Notes under the pieces: generated by a model
Told to the model about the DNA's origin: nothing
The model's input: only the letters and a program-made list of their open reading frames with translations
Database searches by the model: none
Shown here: in pieces, positions 17,251 to 26,610 of the stretch
Layout: the number at the start of each line of letters is the position of its first letter
Numbering within the stretch: the first letter of the stretch is position 1
Assembly (NCBI RefSeq): GCF_003339815.1
Contig: NZ_PPTT01000036.1
Coordinates: forward strand, 1 to 37,800
Source: Eggerthella sinensis
GTDB taxonomy: Bacteria; Actinomycetota; Coriobacteriia; Coriobacteriales; Eggerthellaceae
DNA length: 37,800 bases
Direction: 5' to 3'
Program-made: the position numbers and the translations under genes

Positions 17251-17946
17251 GTGGAAACCGCAGAGCATCCCGTGCGCGTGCTGGTGGCCGACGATCAGGA
17301 CCTCGTCCGCAGCGGCTTCAAGCTTATTCTCATGTCCTACGACGGCATCGACGTGGTGGGAGAGGCCCGCGACGGCCACGAGGCGGTGGAGCTTGCCGCG
17401 CGCCTGCGCCCCGATGTCGTGCTCATGGACATTCGCATGCCGCGCATGAACGGCATCGAAGCCACGCGCGCCATCCACAACGACCCGGCGCTCGAGGATG
17501 TGCACGTGCTCATTCTCACCACGTTCGACCTCGACGAATACGTGTACGACGCCCTTGCCGCCGGCGCGAGCGGCTTCCTGCTCAAAGATGCCGAACCCGA
17601 CGAGATCGCCTCGGCCGTGCGCGTCGTAGCCGAGGGCGACGCGCTCATCGAGCCGTCCATCACCCGCCGTCTCATCGAGACGTTCGTGGCCACGCGCCCC
17701 GCCGGGCTCGGCGGAAGCGCCGCGGTGGCCGCGGGCCTGCGCACCCTCACCGACCGCGAGCGCGAGATCCTCGCGCTCGTCGCGCGCGGTTTCACGAACG
17801 ACGACATAGGCTCTGAGCTGTTCATCTCGCCCGCCACGGTGAAAACCCACCTCGCCCGCATCATGGCGAAGCTCGACGCGCACGACCGCGCGCAGCTCGT
17901 CGTGCGCGCTTACGAAGGCGGCCTCGTGAAGCCGGGCATCCGCTAA
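17251..17946 (+). CDS. response regulator, NarL/FixJ family
   Basis: The start is the GTG at 17251, with GGAGG (17239-17243) 7 bases upstream and overlapping the kinase gene's end. The 231-residue protein has a receiver domain with the acidic pair Asp14/Asp15, the phosphoacceptor Asp60 (VLMDIRMP) and the conserved Lys in FLLKDAEP. It is followed by a LuxR-type helix-turn-helix (LTDREREILALVARGFTNDDI ... ATVKTHLARIMAKLDAHDRAQL). It is the partner of the preceding kinase. Targets are unknown. Confidence 0.92.
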   Translation: METAEHPVRVLVADDQDLVRSGFKLILMSYDGIDVVGEARDGHEAVELAARLRPDVVLMDIRMPRMNGIEATRAIHNDPALEDVHVLILTTFDLDEYVYDALAAGASGFLLKDAEPDEIASAVRVVAEGDALIEPSITRRLIETFVATRPAGLGGSAAVAAGLRTLTDREREILALVARGFTNDDIGSELFISPATVKTHLARIMAKLDAHDRAQLVVRAYEGGLVKPGIR

Positions 17947-17963
17947 ACAGCGCTCGATGCGAA

Positions 17964-17987
17964 CGAATGTTTCACGTGAAACATTCG
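17964..17987. other. parS: parS-type ParB-binding site
   Basis: Bases 17968-17983 read TGTTTCACGTGAAACA, identical to the bacterial parS consensus. The symmetry extends to a perfect 24-bp palindrome at 17964-17987. ParB loads on such sites to organise and segregate the chromosome origin region. It lies between the response regulator and groES. No parA or parB gene is in the window. Confidence 0.85.
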
Positions 17988-18073
17988 GCGTCGTTGCCGT
18001 CCGCGAATTGTGATGATCGTTTGACGATTGCGCAAAATCTCAGTCACGACCGCTCAGATTTCCTCAAAGAGGG

Positions 18074-18101
18074 TTGCATTCAGTGATGAGGATGCTATGA
18101 T
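18074..18101 (+). promoter_or_regulatory. groESL promoter
   Basis: TTGCAT (18074-18079) and TATGAT (18096-18101) are 16 bp apart. The predicted transcript starts around 18108, immediately before the CIRCE element. Confidence 0.65.
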
Positions 18102-18111
18102 AACGCAATGT

Positions 18112-18138
18112 TTAGCACTCGTTACCGCGGAGTGCTAG
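18112..18138. promoter_or_regulatory. CIRCE operator (HrcA binding site)
   Basis: TTAGCACTC (18112-18120), nine bases, then GAGTGCTAG (18130-18138) matches the CIRCE consensus TTAGCACTC-N9-GAGTGCTAA with one mismatch in the last base. HrcA binding here would repress groES-groEL until heat or unfolded protein frees it. hrcA itself is not in the window. Confidence 0.92.
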
Positions 18139-18221
18139 CAGTCACCACGATCGAGTGGTTAAATAGCGAACGTGCGGCAAATCAGGTTCGTGTATAGGTC
18201 GGACGAAAGGAAGGCAACGTT

Positions 18222-18509
18222 ATGAATTTGAAACCTCTGGGTGATCGCGTTATCGTCAAGCAGGACGAGGCCGAGGAAACGACGGCTTCCGGTCTGTTCC
18301 TCGCAACCGAGGCGAAGGAAAAGCCCCAGAGCGGCACCGTTCTGGCAGTGGGCGACGGCAAGCTCGACAAGGACGGCAACCTCGTGCCCGTTCCCGTGAA
18401 GGTGGGCGACAAGGTCGTGTACGGCAAGTTCGGCGGCACCGAGATCAACGTCGAAGGCGAGGACGTGCTCATCCTCCGCGGCGACGATCTCTACGCAGTG
18501 TTCGCATAA
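18222..18509 (+). CDS. groES: co-chaperonin GroES (Hsp10)
   Basis: The 95-residue protein starts MNLKPLGDRVIVK and has the mobile-loop region and the GDKVVYGKFGGTEI block typical of GroES. It caps the GroEL chamber during protein folding. A GGAAGG ribosome site precedes the ATG. groEL follows after 178 bases, which contain no second CIRCE and no evident gene. Confidence 0.97.
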   Translation: MNLKPLGDRVIVKQDEAEETTASGLFLATEAKEKPQSGTVLAVGDGKLDKDGNLVPVPVKVGDKVVYGKFGGTEINVEGEDVLILRGDDLYAVFA

Positions 18510-18672
18510 GCATACAACCCGACGGCTTCCCATGGCGGCCGCCTAGCCTTTCAGAACCCGGACGCTTTCGCACACGGCCCATCAGGCCGCTTAGCTCAAG
18601 CATCCGGAACCTTCAAGGCTATGCGACTCACCATGGAAAGCCTGCGATTACCTTTATTGAAACAGCAGTTGA

Positions 18673-20319
<1,647 letters not shown>

Positions 20320-20361
20320 GCCTGCGGGCCCGCATCAAACGCACGATCTAACTCGGAACAA

Positions 20362-20391
20362 AAAGAGGGCGGCCATTTGGCCGCCCTCTTT
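20362..20391 (+). terminator. terminator after groEL
   Basis: AAAGAGGGCGGCC pairs with GGCCGCCCTCTTT across a four-base loop. The A-run on one side and T-run on the other make it usable in both directions, serving groEL and the convergent gene at 20405. Confidence 0.85.
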
Positions 20392-20404
20392 CGCGCTTTG
20401 CCGC

Positions 20405-20773
20405 TTACGCGTCTTTCTTCGATACGAGCAGCAGGATGCCGCCGATGATGGTGACGAAGATGAGCGTGCACACGCCGAAGGTGGCGGTGTTCGGCTTCGT
20501 GCCCTGGTACACGCCCCAGCAGTGGACGGTCATGGGGACCATCCAGAGCAGCGGTATGATGAGCCAGCATACCGAGAGGGTCGAGACGATGCAGAGGATG
20601 AACGCGATCAACCTGAGCATTTGATCGGTGTCGCTGCTGAACGTCTGCGGTTGCGGGTAGTAAGCCGGCTGCGCGTCCGCGTAGTCCTCGGTCCATTGCG
20701 CGCCGTTCCAATACCGCAGCTTCGCGGTGTTTCCCGACGGATCGGGATACCATCCTGCTTGGGGATTCTCCAT
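20405..20773 (-). CDS. DUF2510-domain small membrane protein
   Basis: The 122-residue protein begins with a DUF2510 motif (GWYPDPSGN ... LRYWNGAQWT), a short tryptophan-rich module found at the N-terminus of many actinobacterial membrane proteins. A linker rich in Pro, Tyr and Gln follows, and then two or three transmembrane helices from about residue 53 to the end. I chose the ATG at 20773 because GGAGG lies just upstream on the minus strand; an in-frame ATG at 20800 has none. A TATAAT -10 box is at 20814-20819 on the minus strand. Function is unknown. Confidence 0.75.
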   Translation of the reverse strand: MENPQAGWYPDPSGNTAKLRYWNGAQWTEDYADAQPAYYPQPQTFSSDTDQMLRLIAFILCIVSTLSVCWLIIPLLWMVPMTVHCWGVYQGTKPNTATFGVCTLIFVTIIGGILLLVSKKDA

Positions 20774-20937
20774 GATGCCTCCGTGTTCGCTGATAGTCAT
20801 GCGTTATGGGGTCATTATAGGCGACGCCCCGCCGTGTGCACGTGCGCAACCGCGTTCTGCAAAACTTCCGTGACCGTTTCGCGACGATGGGGGCACGCGT
20901 CGAGGAAATGCTGATGGTTGGACTACAATAACCAGCC

Positions 20938-21819
20938 ATGGATACCTTCATCGACATAGCGTGGCCGGTGCTCGAAGATTCGCTCCTCGACACCCTCTAC
21001 ATCATCCCGTTCCTGTTCATCACGTACCTCGCCATGGAGTGGCTCGAGCACAAAACCGGCGGGAAGGCCGAAGCGGCCATTCAGCGCGCCGGAGCAGCAG
21101 GGCCGTTCATCGGCGCCGTCGTGGGCGTGGTGCCGCAGTGCGGCTTCTCCGCGGCGGCGGCAACGCTGTGGGCGGGCCGCGTTATCACGCTCGGCACGCT
21201 GTTCGCGGTGTTTCTGTCCACCTCGGACGAGATGCTGCCCATCTTCATCGCGGAGCAGGTGCCACTCGAAGTCATCCTGAAAATCATCGGCGCGAAAATC
21301 ATCATCGGCATGATCATGGGCTTCCTTGTGGACGCGGGCCTGCGCATCGCGCGCCGCATCGACATGCCGCTGCACATCCACGACCTGTGCGAGCAGGAGC
21401 ATTGCCATTGTCACGACGGCGAGGGCGGCATCCTGAAAAGCGCCGTCAAGCACACGCTGCAGGTCACGCTGTTCATCTTCATCATCACCATCGTGCTGAA
21501 CGGCATGCTGGCCATCGTGGGCGAGGACGTGCTGGCCGACTTCCTCAGCGCGAACCCCGCGCTGTCGGTGTTCGGCTCGGCGTTGGTGGGCCTCGTGCCG
21601 AACTGCGCCGCGAGCATCGTCATCGCGCAGCTGTACGTGCAGGGCGTGCTGGGGTCGGGCGCCATGCTGGCCGGCCTGCTGGTGTCGGCAGGCGTGGGTT
21701 TGCTCGTGCTCGTGCGCACGAACCGCCACCCGAAGGAGAACATCGCCATCATCGTGGGGCTGTACGCTATGGGCGTGATCTGGGGTTTGATTGCGAACGC
21801 GCTCGGCATCGTGTTCTGA
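20938..21819 (+). CDS. putative heavy-metal exporter, ArsP_2-like 10-TM family
   Basis: The 293-residue membrane protein consists of two similar halves. Each has a cysteine motif in a helix: PQCGFS at residues 66-71 and PNCAAS at 221-226. This duplicated pattern fits the ArsP_2 family of putative metal or metalloid exporters, annotated in some genomes as manganese or arsenic efflux. Between the halves lies a cytoplasmic or external loop rich in His and Cys (residues 146-159, including CHCH), which probably binds metal. No ribosome site is visible. A TACAAT box ends eight bases before the ATG, consistent with a leaderless mRNA. The exact metal is unknown. Confidence 0.75.
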   Translation: MDTFIDIAWPVLEDSLLDTLYIIPFLFITYLAMEWLEHKTGGKAEAAIQRAGAAGPFIGAVVGVVPQCGFSAAAATLWAGRVITLGTLFAVFLSTSDEMLPIFIAEQVPLEVILKIIGAKIIIGMIMGFLVDAGLRIARRIDMPLHIHDLCEQEHCHCHDGEGGILKSAVKHTLQVTLFIFIITIVLNGMLAIVGEDVLADFLSANPALSVFGSALVGLVPNCAASIVIAQLYVQGVLGSGAMLAGLLVSAGVGLLVLVRTNRHPKENIAIIVGLYAMGVIWGLIANALGIVF

Positions 21820-21923
21820 TGCGGCGGGACGGCCGCAACGCGTGAAATTGCCGTACTGACTTCGTCGAACCTATAGGGTAGGATAGCCGTACGCACTGAA
21901 TCGAATACGAGAAGGAGAGCATC

Positions 21924-22526
21924 ATGGCGACACTCGAGGCCGGCCTGACGCGCGACGAGGCGTTCGCGCTGCTGCAGGAGCACAACAAGGACGCGTTCCA
22001 TATCGAGCACGGCGAAACGGTCGAGCAGACCATGCGCTACTTCGCGCGCGAGTTCGATCCGGAGAACGAGGAATTCTGGGGCATCGTGGGTTTGCTGCAC
22101 GACCTCGATTGGGAAGAGCACGACGACGAGCCCGAGCTGCACACCATCTACGCGGCGAAGGACATCGAAGCCGCCGGCGGCTCGCCCGAGCTTATCCGCG
22201 CCATTCAGAGCCACACGTCGGACTTCAACACCGACCTGCCGAAGCCCGAGCTGCAGATGGAGAAAATCCTGTTCGCCACCGAAGAGCTCACCGGTCTCAT
22301 CGGCGCGGCCATCGCCATGCGTCCGAGCAAGAGCGTCATGGACTTCGAGGTGAAGTCGCTCAAGAAGAAGTTCAAGGACAAGCGCTTCGCCGCCGGCGTC
22401 AGCCGCGACGTCATCCGCTCCGGCGCCGAGATGCTGGGATGGGAGCTCGACGACCTGTTCGCCCGCACCATTGAGGCCATGCAGTCCTTCGCCCCCGACA
22501 AGGACACCTTCGTCCCCGCCGAGTAG
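21924..22526 (+). CDS. HD-domain putative phosphohydrolase
   Basis: The 200-residue protein has an HD domain with His29 (FHIEHGE), the His59-Asp60 pair (GLLHDLDW) and downstream His residues (AIQSHTSDF), a metal-dependent phosphohydrolase pattern. The substrate is unknown; nucleotides are typical for the superfamily. A GGAGA ribosome site precedes the ATG. A weak promoter may be TTGCCG (21848-21853) with TATAGG (21872-21877). A terminator follows at 22591. Confidence 0.75.
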   Translation: MATLEAGLTRDEAFALLQEHNKDAFHIEHGETVEQTMRYFAREFDPENEEFWGIVGLLHDLDWEEHDDEPELHTIYAAKDIEAAGGSPELIRAIQSHTSDFNTDLPKPELQMEKILFATEELTGLIGAAIAMRPSKSVMDFEVKSLKKKFKDKRFAAGVSRDVIRSGAEMLGWELDDLFARTIEAMQSFAPDKDTFVPAE

Positions 22527-22590
22527 CCCGCCATCTGCCATCCGCCATCCGCTGCCCGCGGCCGGCAACTCGCCGCATCGCACCGCTACG

Positions 22591-22622
22591 AACGCCGTCT
22601 CACTCAGTGAGGCGGCGTTTTT
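22591..22622 (+). terminator. terminator after the HD-domain gene
   Basis: AACGCCGTCTCAC pairs with GTGAGGCGGCGTT around a TCA loop, with one mismatch or G-U pair. It is followed by TTTTT, a typical intrinsic terminator. Confidence 0.85.
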
Positions 22623-22654
22623 CGCTCCCGTTGCTTTTGCAACCGCAATTATCT

Positions 22655-22671
22655 TTAGACAAGTCTAATAT
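22655..22671 (+). promoter_or_regulatory. metal-regulator operator overlapping the ABC importer promoter
   Basis: TTAGAC-AA-GTCTAA (22655-22668) is a 6+6 inverted repeat of the kind bound by DtxR/MntR-type iron or manganese repressors. It overlaps a probable -10 box TAATAT (22666-22671). A repressor bound here would block transcription of the importer when metal is plentiful. The regulator gene is not in the window. Confidence 0.55.
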
Positions 22672-22745
22672 ATGCGAACCAGAATAATTCGCACGAGCGT
22701 ATGCGCCGTGCGCACGCACGATGCGTGGCAACGGAGGGGGCTTCG

Positions 22746-23777
22746 GTGGCAACAGGGGAGAAGCGAACGCGTCGCGTCGGCTTTTCAATCAAGATGCTCG
22801 TTATGGTGGCGGCGCTCGTCGTCGTGTACCTGTACTCGTTCATCATAGGCAGCGTGGACATATCGGTGGGAACCGTCATCGACATCCTGCGTGCGCAGAT
22901 CATGCCCGTTGAGCAGTACTGGAACGACGTGCTCGAGCCCATCATGCTCAATGTGCGCTTCCCGCAGATCACGCTCTCGGTGCTCATCGGCGGCGCGTTG
23001 TCGGTGTCGGGCGCTTCGTACCAAACCGTGTTCAAGAATCCCATGGTGTCCTCCGACATCCTCGGCGTTTCGGCCGGCGCCGGGTTCGGCGCGGCGTTCG
23101 CCATGCTCAACGGGGCGAACTGGTGGGAGATTCAAATAGCTGCATTCGTCTGCGGCATCGCGGCGGTCACCATCGCCTACGCCATCGGTGCCGTGTTCGG
23201 CAAGCAGAATCTCACCATCCTCGTGCTGGCGGGCGTCGTGGTGTCGAGCTTCTTCCAGGCGCTCATCTCCATCATCAAAACGGTGGCCGACACCGATAGC
23301 GTGCTTCCTTCCATCACGTTTTGGCTCATGGGAAGTTTGAACAAGGGCGACAACGCCGATTTGCTGGTCATGCTTCCCTCGGTGGTGCTCTCGCTTGCGT
23401 TGCTGTTCGTATTCCGTCACAAGATCGACGTGCTGGCTGCGGGCGAAGACGAAGCCACGGCCATGGGCGTGAACGTCAACCTGGTGAAGGTGGTGGTTAT
23501 CGTGGCGTCGACGCTTATGACGGCGTGCGCCGTGTCGGTTGCCGGCATCATCGGCTGGATTGGCATGGTGGTGCCTCATATCGCGCGCACGATCACGGGT
23601 GCCTCGTACTCGAAACTGATCGCGGGCTCGTTCGTCATCGGCGGCATCTTCCTCGTGCTCATCGACGATCTCGTGCGCGCCTCGTTCGCCGACCTCCCGC
23701 TTGGCGTGCTCACGGCGCTCATCGGTACCCCCGTGTTCGTGTTCCTGCTCGTGCGGACGAAGAGGGAGTGGCTGTAA
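22746..23777 (+). CDS. ABC importer permease, FecCD/BtuC family
   Basis: The permease forms the membrane channel of an importer for iron-siderophore, haem, corrinoid or a similar metal complex. The GTG at 22746 has GGAGG (22733-22737) 8 bases upstream and is preferred over an ATG at 22701. The resulting 343-residue protein has about ten helices and the family motifs SGASYQTVFKNPMVSSDILGVSAGAGFGA and GMVVPHIAR. Its stop overlaps the start of the ATPase gene in TAATG. The palindromic metal box at 22655 suggests iron- or manganese-responsive control. Confidence 0.9.
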   Translation: MATGEKRTRRVGFSIKMLVMVAALVVVYLYSFIIGSVDISVGTVIDILRAQIMPVEQYWNDVLEPIMLNVRFPQITLSVLIGGALSVSGASYQTVFKNPMVSSDILGVSAGAGFGAAFAMLNGANWWEIQIAAFVCGIAAVTIAYAIGAVFGKQNLTILVLAGVVVSSFFQALISIIKTVADTDSVLPSITFWLMGSLNKGDNADLLVMLPSVVLSLALLFVFRHKIDVLAAGEDEATAMGVNVNLVKVVVIVASTLMTACAVSVAGIIGWIGMVVPHIARTITGASYSKLIAGSFVIGGIFLVLIDDLVRASFADLPLGVLTALIGTPVFVFLLVRTKREWL

Positions 23778-24619
23778 TGCTGGACGTCTCCGATCTCCAT
23801 TTCTCCTACCACGCGCATCGCGAGGTGCTCAAGGGCGTGTCGTTCAGCGTGAACGCGGGCGAAATCGTGTGCCTGCTCGGATCGAACGGCACGGGGAAAA
23901 CCACGCTGCTCAGGTGCCTCCTGGGATTCTCCAAGCCGCAGAGCGGCACGGTGCTCGCAGATGGAAAGCCGGTTGCGACGATGTCGGCGAAGCAGCGCGC
24001 CCACCATATGGCCTATGTGCCGCAATCGTCCTCCATTGCGTTTCCCTATCTGGCGCGGGAAGTCGTGCTCATGGGCCGCGTGTCGCACCTCGCGCCCGGC
24101 GCGCGTCATGCGGTGCGCGACAAGGAGGCAACGCTTCAAGCGCTGCGTCACCTGCAAATCGAGCATTTGGCCGATCGCCGCTATCAGGAGCTGTCGGGCG
24201 GCGAGAAGCAGATGGTGCTCGTGGCGCGCGCGTTGGCGCAGGAGGCGAAGCTGCTCGTCATGGACGAGCCGACGGCAAACCTCGACTACCACAATCAGGT
24301 GAAAATCCTCACGGCCATCAAGCACCTTGCCGCGCAGGGCTTCGGCATCCTCATGACCTCGCACTATCCCGATCATGCTTTTCTCGCCTGCTCGAAGGTG
24401 GCGCTCATGGCGGGTGGCCACATCGTCGCATTCGGCGCGCCCGACGACGTGGTGACAAGCGAGAGCCTCACATCCCTCTACGAGACGCCGGTCCATGTGG
24501 TGCGTGCAGACATGGGCGGCATCTCCATCAAAACCTGTATCCCATTGCTCGACGAGGCGTACTTTCAGCGCGCCTCGGAGCAGGAGATAGCTCCCAACAC
24601 GAAGGAAGGAACACTATGA
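23777..24619 (+). CDS. ABC importer ATPase, FecE/BtuD family
   Basis: The 280-residue ATPase powers the importer. It has Walker A at 35-42 (GSNGTGKT), the signature LSGGEKQ, Walker B (LLVMDEP) and a switch His (MTSHYPDH). The length is typical of the family. The start overlaps the permease stop by one base and its stop overlaps the next start (ATGA), so translation is coupled. Confidence 0.93.
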   Translation: MLDVSDLHFSYHAHREVLKGVSFSVNAGEIVCLLGSNGTGKTTLLRCLLGFSKPQSGTVLADGKPVATMSAKQRAHHMAYVPQSSSIAFPYLAREVVLMGRVSHLAPGARHAVRDKEATLQALRHLQIEHLADRRYQELSGGEKQMVLVARALAQEAKLLVMDEPTANLDYHNQVKILTAIKHLAAQGFGILMTSHYPDHAFLACSKVALMAGGHIVAFGAPDDVVTSESLTSLYETPVHVVRADMGGISIKTCIPLLDEAYFQRASEQEIAPNTKEGTL

Positions 24620-25716
24620 GAACCACAAGCAAGAAACGTTGGCTTGCCTCAGCGATGAGCGTGCTGCTTGTCGCCGCGCTCGCCTGTCTGGGGTTGGCAG
24701 GGTGCGCGTCGAACAACGAGGGCGCGTCCTCGCCCGAGCCGGCGAAGGAGCCGGCCGCAAGTCAGCAAGAGCCGGAAACGCGCACGGTCACCGACATGGC
24801 GGGGCGCACCGTCGAGCTTCCCGCAAACATCGAGAGCGTGGCAACCTTCGGTTCGGTAGGCGTGCTCAACGCGTTCGTCGAATGCATGGGCAAGGGCGAT
24901 CTCATCGCCAACGACATGCCCGCCAACTTCACGAAGAACGACAAGTGGGCCATGCAGTACCAGTTTGCGCCGCAGATGAAGGGCGAGCCCGTGCTGGAGA
25001 CGGCCGACGGCATCGACATGGAAGCCACGATGGCGCTCGCACCCGACCTGTGCATCACCATGATGGAGGACATGGCGCAGCAGCTTGAGGAAGCGGGCAT
25101 TAACGTCATCGTGCTCACCTGGAACGACACCGAAGACGTGAAGAAGGCCGTCGAGCTTATGGGCCAGGTATTCAACGTGGAAGACCGCGCCGACGATTAC
25201 AACGCCTACTTCGACAAGATGGTGCAGAAGGCCGCTGATCGCACGGCTGCTCTTTCGGACGCCGATCGTCTCAAGGTGATCTACGGCGACGTCGAGTCGC
25301 TTACGAACCCGCACGTCATTTCCGAGTGGTGGCTGACCGCCGCCGGCGGCGAGAGCGTGACCAAGGAGACGCACCAGAAGAATTCGCTCGAGTACACCAT
25401 GGAAGAGCTGCTTGCGTGGCAGCCGCAGGTCATCTTCTCGAGCAACACTGATACCGCCGCCCTGTACGGTGACGCGAACATCGCCGATTTGCCCGCCATC
25501 AAAGACCAGCGCGTGTACGTGGTGCCTACGGTGGCGCACGTGTGGGGCAACCGCACGGTTGAACAGCCGCTCACCGTGCTGTGGGCCATGAACAAGATGT
25601 ATCCCGAGCTGTACGCCGAAGACGAGCTGGCCGAGGACATCACCTACTTCTACGAGCACTTCTTCAACTACAAGATGAGCGACGCCGAGGTGGACGCCAT
25701 CATCAACTACCAGTAA
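24616..25716 (+). CDS. ABC importer substrate-binding lipoprotein, FecB/BtuF family
   Basis: The 366-residue protein has a signal peptide ending in the lipobox LAGC, an acidic Ser/Pro/Glu linker and a periplasmic-binding fold of the PF01497 type (TVTDMAGRTVELP, then two lobes). It captures a metal complex and hands it to the permease. The ligand is not evident; iron-siderophore, haem or corrinoid are all possible. It overlaps the ATPase gene by four bases. A strong terminator follows, before the nitrogenase-like operon. Confidence 0.9.
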   Translation: MRTTSKKRWLASAMSVLLVAALACLGLAGCASNNEGASSPEPAKEPAASQQEPETRTVTDMAGRTVELPANIESVATFGSVGVLNAFVECMGKGDLIANDMPANFTKNDKWAMQYQFAPQMKGEPVLETADGIDMEATMALAPDLCITMMEDMAQQLEEAGINVIVLTWNDTEDVKKAVELMGQVFNVEDRADDYNAYFDKMVQKAADRTAALSDADRLKVIYGDVESLTNPHVISEWWLTAAGGESVTKETHQKNSLEYTMEELLAWQPQVIFSSNTDTAALYGDANIADLPAIKDQRVYVVPTVAHVWGNRTVEQPLTVLWAMNKMYPELYAEDELAEDITYFYEHFFNYKMSDAEVDAIINYQ

Positions 25717-25731
25717 CACCCTCCCTGGTGT

Positions 25732-25772
25732 CCCGTTCGCCGACTGTCCCGTCGGCGAACGGGGGTTTCTTT
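25732..25772 (+). terminator. terminator between the ABC importer and the nitrogenase-like operon
   Basis: A 13-bp perfect stem (25732-25744 with 25751-25763) with a six-base loop is followed by GGTTTCTTT. It probably makes the importer and the nitrogenase-like genes separate transcription units, although read-through is possible. Confidence 0.85.
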
Positions 25773-25836
25773 GACGGATGCACGCGAGCGGCGGGGGATG
25801 AAAGCCGCAGCGCGCACGACGAGCGAACGGACCTCC

Positions 25837-26610
25837 ATGTACAGATTGGCTCTTTACGGCAAGGGCGGCATCGGGAAATCGACGACGGCCTGCAATTTGG
25901 CGGCGGCGCTTGCGCAGGCGGGCTCAACCGTCATGCAGGTGGGATGCGATCCGAAAGCCGATTCCACGCGCCTGCTGATGGGCGGGCGAACGGTGCCGAC
26001 GGTGCTCGACCGCATGCGCGACGGCGGCGCCATCGCGCTCGAAGACATCGTGTACCGGGCAAGCAACGGGGTGCTGTGCGTTGAAGCGGGCGGCCCCGTG
26101 CCCGGTGTCGGCTGCGCGGGGCGCGGCATCATCGCTGCGTTCGACCTGCTTGAACAGCTTGACGCGTTCGGCACGTACGAGCCCGACTACGTGCTGTACG
26201 ACGTGTTGGGCGACGTGGTGTGCGGGGGGTTCGCCATGCCGCTGCGCGGCGAGTACTCCGATGGCGTGATGGTGGTCACCTCGGGCGAGATGATGTCGCT
26301 GTACGCGGCGGGCAACATCATGCACGCAATCGAGAATTTCCAGAAGCGCGGCTACGCGCGGTTTCGCGGATTGGTGGCCAACCTGCGCGCTATCGAAGAC
26401 GAAGAGGCGAAGATCGCGCAGTTTTGCGCCGAAGAGGGCGCGTTCGTGGCGGCTACCATCCCGCGCTCGCCCTTGGTGCAGCGTGCCGAAGACGAACGCG
26501 CGGTTGCCGTCGAGGCGTTCCCCTCGTCTGACGTTGCCGTCGCCTATCGCGCCCTCGCGCAGACGGTGGAAGCGGCCGCGCGCGAAGCCGCGACGGGGGC
26601 GATGCGCTGA
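25837..26610 (+). CDS. NifH-like iron protein (nitrogenase-like reductase component 2)
   Basis: NifH-family proteins are dimeric ATPases carrying one [4Fe-4S] cluster that pump electrons into a partner reductase. I chose the ATG at 25837, because the protein then opens MYRLALYGKGGIGKS, the standard NifH-type N-terminus. Start choice is uncertain because ribosome sites are weak; 25798 is an alternative. With this start, 257 residues, the P-loop is at 8-15, the GCDPKADST switch is at 36-44, and the two cluster cysteines are Cys92 (GVGCAGRG) and Cys127 (DVVCGGFA). Both ligands are intact. Its stop overlaps the next gene's start. It is shorter than NifH (about 290) and lacks nif partners, so it is not a nitrogen-fixation gene. 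Relatives include CfbC, BchL and MarH. Confidence 0.92.
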   Translation: MYRLALYGKGGIGKSTTACNLAAALAQAGSTVMQVGCDPKADSTRLLMGGRTVPTVLDRMRDGGAIALEDIVYRASNGVLCVEAGGPVPGVGCAGRGIIAAFDLLEQLDAFGTYEPDYVLYDVLGDVVCGGFAMPLRGEYSDGVMVVTSGEMMSLYAAGNIMHAIENFQKRGYARFRGLVANLRAIEDEEAKIAQFCAEEGAFVAATIPRSPLVQRAEDERAVAVEAFPSSDVAVAYRALAQTVEAAAREAATGAMR

